Of a stretch of 44,298 bases of DNA, positions 18,001-25,756 are shown piece after piece. The stretch spans positions 1 through 44,298 of the forward strand of contig JASJBK010000005.1 in assembly GCA_030066555.1 (NCBI GenBank), read 5' to 3'. The stretch's first letter is position 1, and every line of letters starts with the position of its first letter. Origin of the DNA: Halieaceae bacterium (GTDB taxonomy: Bacteria; Pseudomonadota; Gammaproteobacteria; Pseudomonadales; Halieaceae). The position numbers and the translations under genes were made by a program. Below the pieces are notes generated by a model. It did no database searches. It was not told the origin of the DNA and was given only the letters and a program-made list of their open reading frames with translations.

Positions 18001-18105
18001 CTGGATGGGCAGCTTGGCGATGCTGTAGCTGCCGAACAGCACCAGCACGGCCACCGCAACGGCGATGGCGGCCGGGTTCTTGATTGAAGTCTGTGTCAGG
18101 TTCAT
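15007..18105 (-). CDS. RND-superfamily efflux transporter, inner-membrane pump
   Basis: Proton-driven trimeric exporter of 1032 residues, with the usual two-fold repeat of six membrane helices plus large periplasmic loops. It begins with MNLTQTSIKNPAAI and LPIQLFPDIETPTISI, the standard RND N-terminus. In the fourth helix the AcrB Asp pair is reduced to one: D407 is kept but position 408 is alanine (VLDAAIVVLEN). In the tenth helix the AcrB lysine is replaced by asparagine (VVNNAILLV, near 924). Such variants occur in other RND subgroups, so the pump is probably active, but substrate guesses from AcrB are not safe. The adaptor gene follows after 19 bases. Confidence 0.93.
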   Translation of the reverse strand: MNLTQTSIKNPAAIAVAVAVLVLFGSYSIAKLPIQLFPDIETPTISIQTSWRAASPREIESEIIEPIEAVLRGMPGIQEMGAYANAGNAWINLEFGLETDMQKALMDVIARMNRIDPLPRDASQPVIMLGGGDGDTPALTYFFLQKLPGTPGAVHDYAAFAEDVIRPAIEAVPGVANVQPSANNNGSAQELQILFDPQRAADLGVPLPEIAARLGQANDVSGGFVDVGRRQYTLRFTGRYEPRELGDMIFEWRDGRPVRLGDIATIQVVQSNADAYPTQNGNPAISIRIDRENGANVLATLNAVKDVVDELNAGVVKDKGLVMAQSFDASVFIYRAINLVTGNLVLGMVLAVGVLWWFLRRVRATLIVAAAIPISLLATFVLLNVTGNSLNVISLAGLAFATGMVLDAAIVVLENIVRLREKGMGVTEAALEGTGQVWGALLASTATTVAIFLPVIFMREVEGQLFGDLAITIAIAVVMSLLVAISVLPLASKLWLRDDTLKDSHAGHWRRLTERIMRVTGNKRRRRLLAAGLLVIPLSASWLLIPELDYLPPVKRDAVDVWFRFPAGVSQTSIREEYIKVLDERMQPLMKGEREPALKNYYILTWNGGGTMGARVKDQSRVGELQQIITSEIFADLPDMQSFAAQGNLFGGFGGERRISVNLQSRDRDALSEAARLGQELLAEALPGTPVQVNPGLEQAEPELRLTPRDRRISEAGWARRDMGNIVRALGDGLYVGEHFDGEKRMDIILRGAEWNRPEQLAATPLATPAGDTVLLGELVDVTRTVGPSQLVRIDRRRTVSLDIRPPEDMSLERVMDVLKNEVEPALIAALPADGSIIYGGSANALTRAISTMGSNFAVAVLLLFLLMAALFRSVRDSLLVVMAMPLAMVGGVVSLRLLNLVTFQPLDLLTMIGFVILLGLVVNNAILLVHQTRSAEALGSSRTDAVRQALQTRMRPIFMSTLTSIFGMLPLLLMPGVGSVIYRGLAAVIVGGMCFSTAFTLLLLPCLLRMGREVNVAASLPHTSPKPKPAA

Positions 18106-18293
18106 TGCGACCCCTGCGTTCCACCGGGGTACGACACTACGCCCGCAACATGTCAGGCCTGTGGCATTCCCCCTACTAACTGAGACACCAACGTACCAGC
18201 GTCCCGCGGGGGAATCAGTTCAGCTGCGATGAGTAGAGAGGAGGGTGCGACAAGCCGAAGCAAAACTCCGCCGGGCCAGGGATTACGCGGTGT
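18106..18293. other. Intergenic upstream region of RND pump
   Basis: Non-coding stretch between the pump start and the hairpin-repeat array; together they make a 335-base gap. I see no convincing promoter hexamer pair, only AGGGG near the pump start codon as a ribosome-binding site. A promoter for the pump would be expected here or the pump is read through from the regulator. Confidence 0.4.
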
Positions 18294-18448
18294 AGAGCCT
18301 TCAGCCCGCCGGCGTTTCCGCCGGATAAAGAGCCTTCAGCCCGCCGGCATTTACGCCGGATAAAGAGCCTTCAGCTCGCCGGCGTTTACGCCGAATAAAG
18401 AGCCTTCAGCCCGCCGGCGTTTACGCCGGATAAAGACCCCTCAGCCCG
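18294..18448. repeat. Tandem array of 35-bp hairpin repeats
   Basis: Four head-to-tail units begin at 18294, 18329, 18364 and 18399, and a degenerate fifth start at 18434 runs into the last codons of the regulator gene (its stop is at 18441-18443). Each unit begins AGAGCCTTCAGC and ends GGATAA. Inside each is an inverted repeat, CCGGCG-TTTM-CGCCGG, with a 6-bp stem and 4-base loop; units 2 and 3 each carry one stem mismatch, so units 1 and 4 are perfect. The unit length is not a multiple of three and no frame covers it. It lies immediately 3' of the regulator on the transcribed (-) strand, upstream of the pump. Terminator, mRNA-stability or processing function is inference. Confidence 0.85.
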
Positions 18449-19256
18449 TTGTAGAGAGCGCAGTCAGCTCGCGGATACGGTCGCGGTAGCTGCGGCTTAC
18501 CTTGAGCCGGGTACCTTCCTGGAGGGTCAGCAGGTACTCGCCGTTGGTGAGGCTCTGGGCACTCGAGATGCGGTCGCGATTGACGATGGTGGAGCGGTGG
18601 ATGCGCAGGAACTTGAGCGGGTTCAGCAGCGCTTCCAGCTGCTTCATGGTAATGCGCATGATGTGGGTGACATTGTCGGCGTGTACGCACATGTAGTCGC
18701 CGGCGGCGTCGATCCAGTCGATCTCCTCCACCGGCACCATGTGCACCTCGTCCCCGTCGCGGATGCTGAGTTTATCCGGGTAGCTCTCGGTCTTGCCCTC
18801 GGCGATATCTTCCACTGTGGCTGCACTGGCGCCGCTCAGCTGCATGCAGGCAGTGACCAGGTTCTGCTTCTGGTCCGCCAGTTGCTGCTGGCTGAAGGTA
18901 TCGACGGCACGGGCGATGGCGGCCTCAAGACGGTCGTCATCGAGGGGCTTCAAAACGTAGTCTACGGCGTTGATCTCGAAGGCATCTACCGCGAACTGGT
19001 CAAAAGCGGTGGCGAAAATCACCATTGGCATGGCGTCGCCCTGGAGGCTGTTTACCACTTCAAAGCCGTCCATGCCGGGCATCTGTATGTCCAGGAACAT
19101 CAGGTCGGGCTCGAGATCGGCAACCGCCTGCAGGGCCTCTTCGCCATTGCCGCACTCGGCTACCAGCTCCAGGTCGTCCCGGTCGGCCAGCCGCAGGCTC
19201 AGGCCCCTGCGGGCGAGGGGTTCGTCATCAACGATCACCGTTCTCAGTTTGGTCAT
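18441..19256 (-). CDS. LytTR-family response regulator (AlgR/LytR type)
   Basis: Two-component response regulator of 271 residues. The receiver domain (about 1-120) has the acidic pair VDDEP, phospho-acceptor D56 in LMFLDIQMPG, and VLKPLDDDR around the conserved lysine. A linker leads to a LytTR DNA-binding domain from about residue 160 (IDWIDAAGDYMCVH, FLRIHRSTIVN, LKVSRSYRDRI). Start overlaps the kinase stop by 4 bases, so the pair is translationally coupled. Targets are unknown; the RND pump just downstream is a natural candidate but no LytTR direct-repeat site was identified. Confidence 0.93.
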   Translation of the reverse strand: MTKLRTVIVDDEPLARRGLSLRLADRDDLELVAECGNGEEALQAVADLEPDLMFLDIQMPGMDGFEVVNSLQGDAMPMVIFATAFDQFAVDAFEINAVDYVLKPLDDDRLEAAIARAVDTFSQQQLADQKQNLVTACMQLSGASAATVEDIAEGKTESYPDKLSIRDGDEVHMVPVEEIDWIDAAGDYMCVHADNVTHIMRITMKQLEALLNPLKFLRIHRSTIVNRDRISSAQSLTNGEYLLTLQEGTRLKVSRSYRDRIRELTALSTTG

Positions 19257-20380
19257 GCTGCTACCGCCTGTTCACTGACTTCCAGAGGAATACGAATATT
19301 GATGGTGAGCCCGTGGGGCTCGGTCTTGCTCAGGGCGAAGGACTGGTTTTCGCCGTACAGCTCATGCAGCCGCTCACGGGTATTGGCCAGGCCCACGCCG
19401 TTGCGCTTGTGCTTGGGCTGTACCGCGGTATCCATGCCGGGACCGTCGTCGGCCACTTCCAGCAGCAGTTCGCCGGCGAACACTCGCGCCGAAATGCAGA
19501 TAGCGCCGCCGTTCACACTCTGGGCAATGGCATATTTGATGGCGTTTTCCACCAGTGGCTGCAGCAGCAGGCTGGGAATCAGCGCCCGCTCGGCCTGTGA
19601 CTCGATGTCGAAGGACAGCCGCAGGCGCTCGGCAAAGCGCACTTTCTCAATATCCAGGTACAGCCGCATGGCCTCGATCTCCTGGGCCAGGGTGACCTTG
19701 GCCATCGGGTCATTGTCGAGGCTGTAGCGCAGGAAGTGGCTGAGCCGGGTGACCATGGTGTTGGCCATCTGGTTCTGCTTGTCCAGCACCAGGGTGGAAA
19801 TGGCGTTGAGGGTGTTGAACAGGAAGTGCGGGTTGAGCTGGTAGCGCAGCATCTTGAGCTGGGCCTCGTGGGCCATCGCCTCGCTCTTGAGCCCCCGCGC
19901 GCGCTCCTCCTGCAGCAGGTGGTAGTACTTGATGCCGAAATACAGGCCGCTCCAGCACAGCATCACCATCCAGGCCGAGGTGACCGCCTCGAGGCGGTAG
20001 AACAGGTGGTCCCAGAAGGTGGTGAGCAGCGACATCATGCGCTCTTCCTTCTCGGAGGCCATTTCGAACATGTTGCGGAAGACATAGAAGCGGCTCATCT
20101 TCCAGGCGGCGCCGGCCAGATAGGAGGCCGCCACCACAATCACCATGCGCCGGCCAATCGACAGGTTCCAGGTGGTCTTGTAGATCCACCGCAAGCCCAG
20201 CGTCAGCACCAGCCCCACCGTGGTGACCACCGGCACGTACTTGGCGTACTCGCTGGGCGAGCCCCAGAGGACCGCGGCGATATAGAACGTCACGCCCCAG
20301 CCGGTCCAGCCGATGATCTGCAGGGCCCAGAACTGGGCGCGGCGATCTTCTAACAGTTTTTCCAGTGTCATGGCGCCCAT
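19253..20380 (-). CDS. Sensor histidine kinase, LytS/AlgZ (His_kinase) type
   Basis: Membrane kinase partner of the LytTR regulator. About four hydrophobic segments in the first 170 residues are followed by the His_kinase box LRYQLNPHFLFNTLNAIS and a GHKL ATPase domain (LLLQPLVENAIKYA, VADDGPGMD, GVGLANTRERL). Starts at 20380 (MGAMTLEKLL) or 20371 (MTLEKLL) both fit; an upstream in-frame ATG at 20482 would add about 34 residues unlike the family and would run into the divergent gene's control region. No extracytoplasmic sensing domain of any size is seen, so the membrane helices themselves or their loops probably sense the signal. Confidence 0.9.
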   Translation of the reverse strand: MGAMTLEKLLEDRRAQFWALQIIGWTGWGVTFYIAAVLWGSPSEYAKYVPVVTTVGLVLTLGLRWIYKTTWNLSIGRRMVIVVAASYLAGAAWKMSRFYVFRNMFEMASEKEERMMSLLTTFWDHLFYRLEAVTSAWMVMLCWSGLYFGIKYYHLLQEERARGLKSEAMAHEAQLKMLRYQLNPHFLFNTLNAISTLVLDKQNQMANTMVTRLSHFLRYSLDNDPMAKVTLAQEIEAMRLYLDIEKVRFAERLRLSFDIESQAERALIPSLLLQPLVENAIKYAIAQSVNGGAICISARVFAGELLLEVADDGPGMDTAVQPKHKRNGVGLANTRERLHELYGENQSFALSKTEPHGLTINIRIPLEVSEQAVAA

Positions 20381-20415
20381 TATAAGAGCAATTGGCAAAA
20401 ACGCCGCTCCATTGG

Positions 20416-20432
20416 CCGCACGGCCGGTGCGG
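20416..20432. promoter_or_regulatory. Inverted repeat in divergent control region
   Basis: CCGCAC and GTGCGG flank a 5-base GGCCG centre in the gap between the divergent kinase and DUF1653 genes. The position suits an operator, but high G+C makes short palindromes common and no regulator is known. Confidence 0.25.
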
Positions 20433-20508
20433 TTTGTCGCAGCGAGATGCCGTGATTTCGGCGCACAGGCCAGTAAAATCACTGCATTTTGCAGCGGAGA
20501 TGGATTTT

Positions 20509-20724
20509 ATGGAGATCCCGGCGGGGCGTTATCGTCATTACAAGGGGAAAGACTACGAGGTGCTGTTCGTCGCCACCCACAGCGAGACCGAGGAGCGGCT
20601 GGTGGTCTACCGCACTCTCTACGGCGACTTCAGCCACTGGGTGCGGCCACTGGCCATGTTCACCGAGACCGTGGTGGTAGACGGGGTGGAGAAGCCGCGC
20701 TTCGAGCTGGTGGAAGCCAGCTAG
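20509..20724 (+). CDS. DUF1653 family small protein
   Basis: A 71-residue cytosolic protein made almost entirely of one DUF1653 domain: GRYRHYKGKDYEVLFVATHS, then VVYRTLYGDFSHWVRPLAMF. The family is common in proteobacteria but has no established function. The start at 20509 is set by GGAG 9 bases upstream and by the domain boundary; an open frame extends further upstream without family similarity. Its stop codon overlaps the stop of the convergent dehydrogenase gene, sharing bases 20721-20724. Confidence 0.85.
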   Translation: MEIPAGRYRHYKGKDYEVLFVATHSETEERLVVYRTLYGDFSHWVRPLAMFTETVVVDGVEKPRFELVEAS

Positions 20725-22130
20725 TCGAGCAGTTTGCCGGGGTTCATGCGGCCGGCGGGGTCGATGGCGGCCTTCAGCGCTCGCATCATTTCCAGCGCCG
20801 CGGGGTCTCCGTAGCGGGCCAGTTCGCCAGTCTTGAGCTGGCCAATGCCGTGCTCGGCGGAGAAGCTACCGCCCATCTCCGCAGCCAGGTCGTGCACGAC
20901 GCGGCTGATGGCTTCAGCCTTCTCCGCCCTGAAAGCCTGGGGATTCGTGCCCTCCGGGGCCAGCACGTTGTAGTGCAGGTTGCCGTCGCCGATATGGCCA
21001 TAAATGGACAGGCGCAGCGGGCCGAGAGCTTCGAGGCGCCCGGGTGCTGCCGCGCAGTAGGCGGGAATATCGGCAATCGGCACCGACACGTCGTGCTTGA
21101 TGGAGCGGCCCGCGCGCTTTTCCGCCTCCGGTATATTCTCCCGCAGCGCCCACAGGCCGCGGCGCTGCTCGAGGCTCTCGGCAATTACCGCGTCCTGGGC
21201 CCAGCCCGCTTCCAGGGCCTGTTCCAGCAGTTGCTCGAGTTGGGGCCTGAGGCTCCCCGGCGGCAGCGCACCCGATAGTTCCAGCAGCACATGGTGCTCG
21301 CCGGGCAGCGGCGGTCGCAGGCCGTCAACGTGCTGCGTAAGCAAAGCCAGCGATTCGCCGCTGATGTATTCGAAAGAGGTGACCGAGTCGCCACTGGCGC
21401 GTCGTGCCGCCGGCAACAGCTGACAGGCGGCGTCGATATCGCTGACCGCCAGCCAGGCAGTCTGGAATTCAGTGGGCCTTGGGAATAGTTTCAGAACAGC
21501 TGCCGTGATAATACCGAGAGTCCCCTCGGCGCCCAGGAACAGCTGTTTAAGATGGTAGCCGGTATTGTCCTTGCGTAGTGGCTTCAGGGTGTTGAGCACA
21601 CTGCCATCCGGCAGCACCACTTCCAGGCCCAGCACCAGCTCACCAGCCATGCCGTATTTGAGTACCGCCAGCCCGCCGGCGTTGGTGGCGAGGTTGCCCC
21701 CCAGCTGGCAGGAGCCCTCGGAGCCCATGCTGAGTGGGAAGAAAAGCTCTTCCGCTTCGACCGCGTTGTGCAGGTTGGCGAGAATCACCCCGGCCTCGGC
21801 GGTCGCCGTCATACCCACCGGGTCGATGGCGCGGATCCGGTTCAGGCGCGACAGGTTGAGCAGCACCTGGGATTCACCCGATGGCGTAGCCCCGCCGCAG
21901 TAGCCGGTATTGCCGCCCTGGGGTACCAGGCTGCAATCGTGCTCAATGCACAGTTTGACGACCTCGGCGACCTCCCCGGTGGTCGCGGGGAACACCAGGC
22001 AGGCGGCGCTGCCTTGGTAGAGGCCGCGTTCATCCTCAAGGTAGGGCGCGAGGTCAGATTCTTCCGCCTTTACGGCCTGCTCTCCGAGCGCGGCCTTAAG
22101 GGCATGGGTTACCGGGTGTGCCGCCAGCAT
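20721..22130 (-). CDS. FAD-linked oxidase, D-2-hydroxyglutarate dehydrogenase-like
   Basis: Flavoenzyme of 469 residues in the GlcD/D2HGDH group, which oxidises D-2-hydroxy acids to 2-oxo acids. The PCMH FAD-binding domain is clear: SLVPQGGNTGYCGGATP (about 65-82), PLSMGSEGSCQLGGNLATNAGG (about 132-153) and FLGAEGTLGIIT. The C-terminal FAD-oxidase domain has YGHIGDGNLHYNV and SAEHGIGQLK, with histidines that bind substrate or metal in the family. It lies 14 bases after the sugar dehydrogenase gene on the same strand, so the two may be co-transcribed. D-2-hydroxyglutarate is the likeliest substrate; D-lactate is an alternative. Confidence 0.88.
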   Translation of the reverse strand: MLAAHPVTHALKAALGEQAVKAEESDLAPYLEDERGLYQGSAACLVFPATTGEVAEVVKLCIEHDCSLVPQGGNTGYCGGATPSGESQVLLNLSRLNRIRAIDPVGMTATAEAGVILANLHNAVEAEELFFPLSMGSEGSCQLGGNLATNAGGLAVLKYGMAGELVLGLEVVLPDGSVLNTLKPLRKDNTGYHLKQLFLGAEGTLGIITAAVLKLFPRPTEFQTAWLAVSDIDAACQLLPAARRASGDSVTSFEYISGESLALLTQHVDGLRPPLPGEHHVLLELSGALPPGSLRPQLEQLLEQALEAGWAQDAVIAESLEQRRGLWALRENIPEAEKRAGRSIKHDVSVPIADIPAYCAAAPGRLEALGPLRLSIYGHIGDGNLHYNVLAPEGTNPQAFRAEKAEAISRVVHDLAAEMGGSFSAEHGIGQLKTGELARYGDPAALEMMRALKAAIDPAGRMNPGKLLD

Positions 22131-22144
22131 TGGGTACCGATCGC

Positions 22145-23251
22145 TCAGGGAGTGGGAACGACGCGCACAATCTTGCCCGCCTTGCTGTCGGTAAGGATGT
22201 ACAGGGTGCCGTCTGGTGCGGTGCGAATATCCCGCAGCCTCTCACCAATCTCGGCAAACAGGGGCGTATCGCTGACTACCTGGCCGTCTTCCATGTCCAG
22301 GTGGCGCACTTCCTGGTAGACCAGCGCCGTGACAAACAGGTCGCCGCGCCAGTCGGGGAAGGCGTCGCCGTCATACCAGGTCATGCCCGCCGGGGCGATG
22401 CTGGGTGTCCAGGTCCACAGGGGCTGCTCCATACCGGGGAACTCGGTGAACGGGGAGACATAGGCACCGCTGTAATCGAGGCCGTAGGTAATGGCCGGCC
22501 AGCCGTAATTGTTGCCGGGCTCCAACAGGTTCAGTTCATCGCCGCCCTTCGGTCCGTGCTCGTGCAGGTAGATTGCGCCGCTGTCCTCATCAACCACGAT
22601 GCCCTGGGGGTTGCGATGGCCATAGGTCCAGACCTTGGCCTGGGGGCCGTCAACATCGGCAAAGGGGTTGTCCGCGGGCACACTGCCGTCGTCGTTGATC
22701 CGCAGGGTCTTGCCAAACTGGACGGCCAGGTCCTGGGCTTTTTCGCGGTAGTCGAAACCTTCCCCGGTGGTCAGCAGCAGGGTGCCGTCGGGCAGGAACG
22801 TGAAACGGCCCCCGTAGTGCTGCGGGTTGTCTTTGGTGGGCTCCACCGTGAGGATGACCTCTACATCCTCCAGACCATCGTCACCGAGGGTGCCGCGCAC
22901 AACCCGGGTGGCGTTTGCCTCGGGGGTGCCGTGGGCTAAGGACAGGTACACCAGCCGGTTCTCGGCGAAGCGGGGGTGCAGGACCACGTCAAACAGGCCG
23001 CCCTGGCCGGCAAAGTAGCTTGCTGGTACGCCATCGAGCTCCTTGCGGCTGGCGCCATCGGCACTGACCCTCAGCAGTTGCCCGGTGCGTTGTGTGACCA
23101 GCAGGTCGCCATCTGGAAGAAAGGCGATGGACCAGGGGAATTCAAAACCCTCGGCAATGGTCTCCAGCTTGTAGTCTGCGGCGTGCAGCGGCAGCGCCAT
23201 TATCAGCATTGCACACAGCGCACTGATGCGCATCGCACGTGTCACCCTCAT
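22145..23251 (-). CDS. PQQ-dependent sugar (aldose) dehydrogenase, soluble GDH-like
   Basis: Periplasmic six-bladed beta-propeller of about 368 residues, of the GSDH/Yli family. A signal peptide (ALCAMLIMALPLHAA) precedes the propeller. Family motifs are EGFEFPWSIAFLPDG, GQGGLFDVVLHP, YGHRNPQG and EHGPKGGDELN, which supply PQQ and calcium contacts in related enzymes. Starts at 23251 and 23233 are both possible; an upstream in-frame start at 23281 would place extra charged residues before the signal peptide. PQQ synthesis genes are not in the window, so cofactor supply is unknown. Sugar specificity cannot be read. Confidence 0.88.
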   Translation of the reverse strand: MRVTRAMRISALCAMLIMALPLHAADYKLETIAEGFEFPWSIAFLPDGDLLVTQRTGQLLRVSADGASRKELDGVPASYFAGQGGLFDVVLHPRFAENRLVYLSLAHGTPEANATRVVRGTLGDDGLEDVEVILTVEPTKDNPQHYGGRFTFLPDGTLLLTTGEGFDYREKAQDLAVQFGKTLRINDDGSVPADNPFADVDGPQAKVWTYGHRNPQGIVVDEDSGAIYLHEHGPKGGDELNLLEPGNNYGWPAITYGLDYSGAYVSPFTEFPGMEQPLWTWTPSIAPAGMTWYDGDAFPDWRGDLFVTALVYQEVRHLDMEDGQVVSDTPLFAEIGERLRDIRTAPDGTLYILTDSKAGKIVRVVPTP

Positions 23252-23330
23252 GGCCTTTTCCCGTCGCGGTTTTGCAGTCATTATACTGCCACATAAGAAA
23301 AGCCTGGTTTTTTACTTCGGGGGTTGGGCA

Positions 23331-23777
23331 TTGAAATCAGCACTGAACTGGATTGGATGTTGGTTGCTGGCGGCACTGGTTGCCTTCGCACTCGGCAGCA
23401 TTGTGGCCACCCAGATCATCCTGGCCAACGTGGCAGCCCTTGGCCCGGAAGTGGGCTTCGGCGTCCGGCTGCAGGCCACCGGCCATGACCTGCTTGGCCT
23501 GTCCACCAGCTATCTGCCGTTGATCGCCGTGGGGTTCCTGCTTGGCCTGCCCATTGCGGCTGGTATCGCCAGGTTGCTGCCCAGCCGCCGCATGCTGCTC
23601 TATATACTGGCCGGTGCGGTTGCCGTTATCGCGATACATCTGCTCATAAAGGCTCTGCTGGGACTCAGCGCCATTGCCGCCACGCGCACGGTCGCCGGCT
23701 TGCTCTCGCAGGGATTGGCCGGTGCTGTCGGCGGCTACCTTTTTTATCGCCTGCGCTCAAAGCAGCAAACCGCCTGA
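23331..23777 (+). CDS. Hypothetical membrane protein, about four helices
   Basis: I do not recognise this family. The likely start is a TTG at 23331 with a G-rich ribosome-binding stretch just upstream, giving 148 residues; the frame is open further upstream but that part overlaps the divergent dehydrogenase gene's 5' end. Hydrophobic segments are near 5-27, 52-73, 82-103 and 115-135, so four membrane helices are expected. No catalytic motif is visible. It lies between a divergent dehydrogenase gene and a same-strand M2 peptidase gene, which gives no clear functional hint. Confidence 0.65.
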   Translation: MKSALNWIGCWLLAALVAFALGSIVATQIILANVAALGPEVGFGVRLQATGHDLLGLSTSYLPLIAVGFLLGLPIAAGIARLLPSRRMLLYILAGAVAVIAIHLLIKALLGLSAIAATRTVAGLLSQGLAGAVGGYLFYRLRSKQQTA

Positions 23778-23854
23778 AGCGCGTTCTCTGCTTTACTAAA
23801 TATCGGTGCGTTAGCCACCTATCGATTGGTCACTCAATACAGGAACCAACTGCC

Positions 23855-25699
23855 ATGTCTGATCGCAGACCACTGACCCTTCTCACCTCTGCACTGTGGG
23901 CCGTTCCGGTCTCCGCTCTGCTGGTTGCCTGTTCGCCTTCTGGTACACCGGGCTCTGCCGAACCCCCGGACTCCCCGCCCACCGCAGCGGAAGCCAAGGC
24001 CTTCATGGACGCGTTGGAAGCCGAGCGCGAGCAGCTCCGTGAAGTGTCCGCCCGCACCAGCTGGCTGTCGCAGACGCATATCACCTACGACACCAAACTC
24101 CTGGCGGCCGAGGCAGGCAAGCAATTCACGCTCGCCACCATTGATGCGGCCAGCAAGTCCACGCGTTTCAGCGAGCTGGAGCTGGACCCGGTGCTGCAGC
24201 GCAAGTTTGATCGCCTGCGGCTGGTCTCCACCCAGCCGCCGCCCAATGATGAGGAGCTTGCTGCTGAAGCAGCGGCATTAGACCAGGAGCTCAACTCGCT
24301 TTACGCGACCGGTACTTACTGTGCGGACGGCGAGTGCAAAACCCTGGGTGAGCTCGAGGACGTGATGGCATACAGTCGTGATGCTGAAGAGCTCAAGGAC
24401 GCCTGGGTCGGGTGGCGGACGATTTCGCCCCCGATGCGACCGCTGTACGCGCGGCAGGTAGAAGTGCTCAACCAGGGCGCCAGCGACCTGGGCTTTGAGG
24501 ACCTCAGCGACCTGTGGCGCTCAAACTACGATATGAGCGCAGCGGAATTCAGCGCCGACATCGAGCGACAGTGGGAGCTGGTGAAGCCGCTGTACAGCGC
24601 GCTGCAGTGCCACGTGCGGGGCAGGCTTGCCGACCACTACGGCGAAGACGTGGTGGGTGACGACGGTACTATCCCCGCCCACCTGCTGGGCAATATGTGG
24701 GCGCAGACCTGGGCCAATGTCTACGAACTGGTAGCCCCCGAGGGCGTCACGTCCAGCTACGATATGAACGAGGTTGTGGAAACCAACTTCCCTGACGTCG
24801 AATCGATGTTCCGCACCGGTGAGGCCTTCTTTGTTTCCCTGGGGCTCGACCCGCTGCCGGACACCTTCTGGGAGCGTTCCCAGTTCGTGCGTCCCCGTGA
24901 TCGCGACGTGGTATGCCACGCCAGCGCCTGGGACATCGACACCAATCGCGATGTGCGCATCAAGATGTGCACCAAGCGCAACGCGGAGGATTTTACAACC
25001 GTCCACCACGAGCTGGGCCACAATTACTACCAAATGGCCTACGCTCACCAGCCGCAGCTGTTCCGGGGCAGCGCCAACGACGGTTTCCACGAGGCCCTGG
25101 GTGACACTATCTCCCTGTCGATCACGCCCAGCTACCTGGTGCAGCTGGATATGCTCGAAGCAGAGCCGCCGGCGGAAGAGGACCTCTCCCAGCTCCTCAA
25201 GCTGGGCCTGAACAAGATCGCCTTCCTGCCGTTCGCCCTGGTGGTCGACAAGTGGCGCTGGCAGGTTTTTTCGGGTGAGCTGACGGAAGCTGACTACAAC
25301 GCCGGCTGGTGGAAGCTGCGCGAGGAGTACCAGGGTATCTCAGCCCCGGCACCGCGCTCTGAGGCCGACTTCGATCCCGGCGCCAAGTACCACGTACCTG
25401 GCGGTACACCCTATATGCGCTACTTCCTGGCGCATATCCAGCAGTTTCAGTTCCACAAGGCACTGTGCGACACCATCGGACACAGCGGGCCGCTCACGCG
25501 CTGCACCATCTTCAATCAGCCGGAAGCCGGCAAGCGCCTGGCCGACATGATGGCGATGGGATCCAGTCGCCCCTGGCAGGAGGCCATGGAAGCCATGACC
25601 GGCCAGCGCGACCTGGATGCCTCAGCGGTGGTGGACTACTTCGCCCCGCTCAAGACCTGGCTGGACGAACAGAACCAGGGTCGGCAGTGCGGTTGGTGA
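23855..25699 (+). CDS. M2 family peptidyl-dipeptidase (ACE-like) lipoprotein
   Basis: Zinc dipeptidyl carboxypeptidase of 614 residues, the bacterial homologue of angiotensin-converting enzyme, which removes C-terminal dipeptides. A signal peptide ends in the lipobox LVAC, so it is probably membrane-anchored in the envelope. The zinc site is complete: H385-E386-L-G-H389 (within HHELGHNYYQMAY) and the third ligand E413 in GFHEALGD, with the 24-residue spacing seen in ACE. AGGAACC precedes the ATG. The next gene is 57 bases downstream but of a different kind. Confidence 0.93.
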   Translation: MSDRRPLTLLTSALWAVPVSALLVACSPSGTPGSAEPPDSPPTAAEAKAFMDALEAEREQLREVSARTSWLSQTHITYDTKLLAAEAGKQFTLATIDAASKSTRFSELELDPVLQRKFDRLRLVSTQPPPNDEELAAEAAALDQELNSLYATGTYCADGECKTLGELEDVMAYSRDAEELKDAWVGWRTISPPMRPLYARQVEVLNQGASDLGFEDLSDLWRSNYDMSAAEFSADIERQWELVKPLYSALQCHVRGRLADHYGEDVVGDDGTIPAHLLGNMWAQTWANVYELVAPEGVTSSYDMNEVVETNFPDVESMFRTGEAFFVSLGLDPLPDTFWERSQFVRPRDRDVVCHASAWDIDTNRDVRIKMCTKRNAEDFTTVHHELGHNYYQMAYAHQPQLFRGSANDGFHEALGDTISLSITPSYLVQLDMLEAEPPAEEDLSQLLKLGLNKIAFLPFALVVDKWRWQVFSGELTEADYNAGWWKLREEYQGISAPAPRSEADFDPGAKYHVPGGTPYMRYFLAHIQQFQFHKALCDTIGHSGPLTRCTIFNQPEAGKRLADMMAMGSSRPWQEAMEAMTGQRDLDASAVVDYFAPLKTWLDEQNQGRQCGW

Positions 25700-25756
25700 C
25701 AAAGGTGTTTCAGACTCGGGCGGTCCACGTAAGACGTTTCGCATAGGTCGACCTGC

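Noticed and set aside
18294-18448. CRISPR array from the regular 35-bp repeats.
   Set aside because: Units are directly tandem without distinct spacers, and no cas genes are present.
18597-19727. Long plus-strand open frame over the kinase and regulator.
   Set aside because: It mirrors genuine minus-strand coding sequence and shows no family features.
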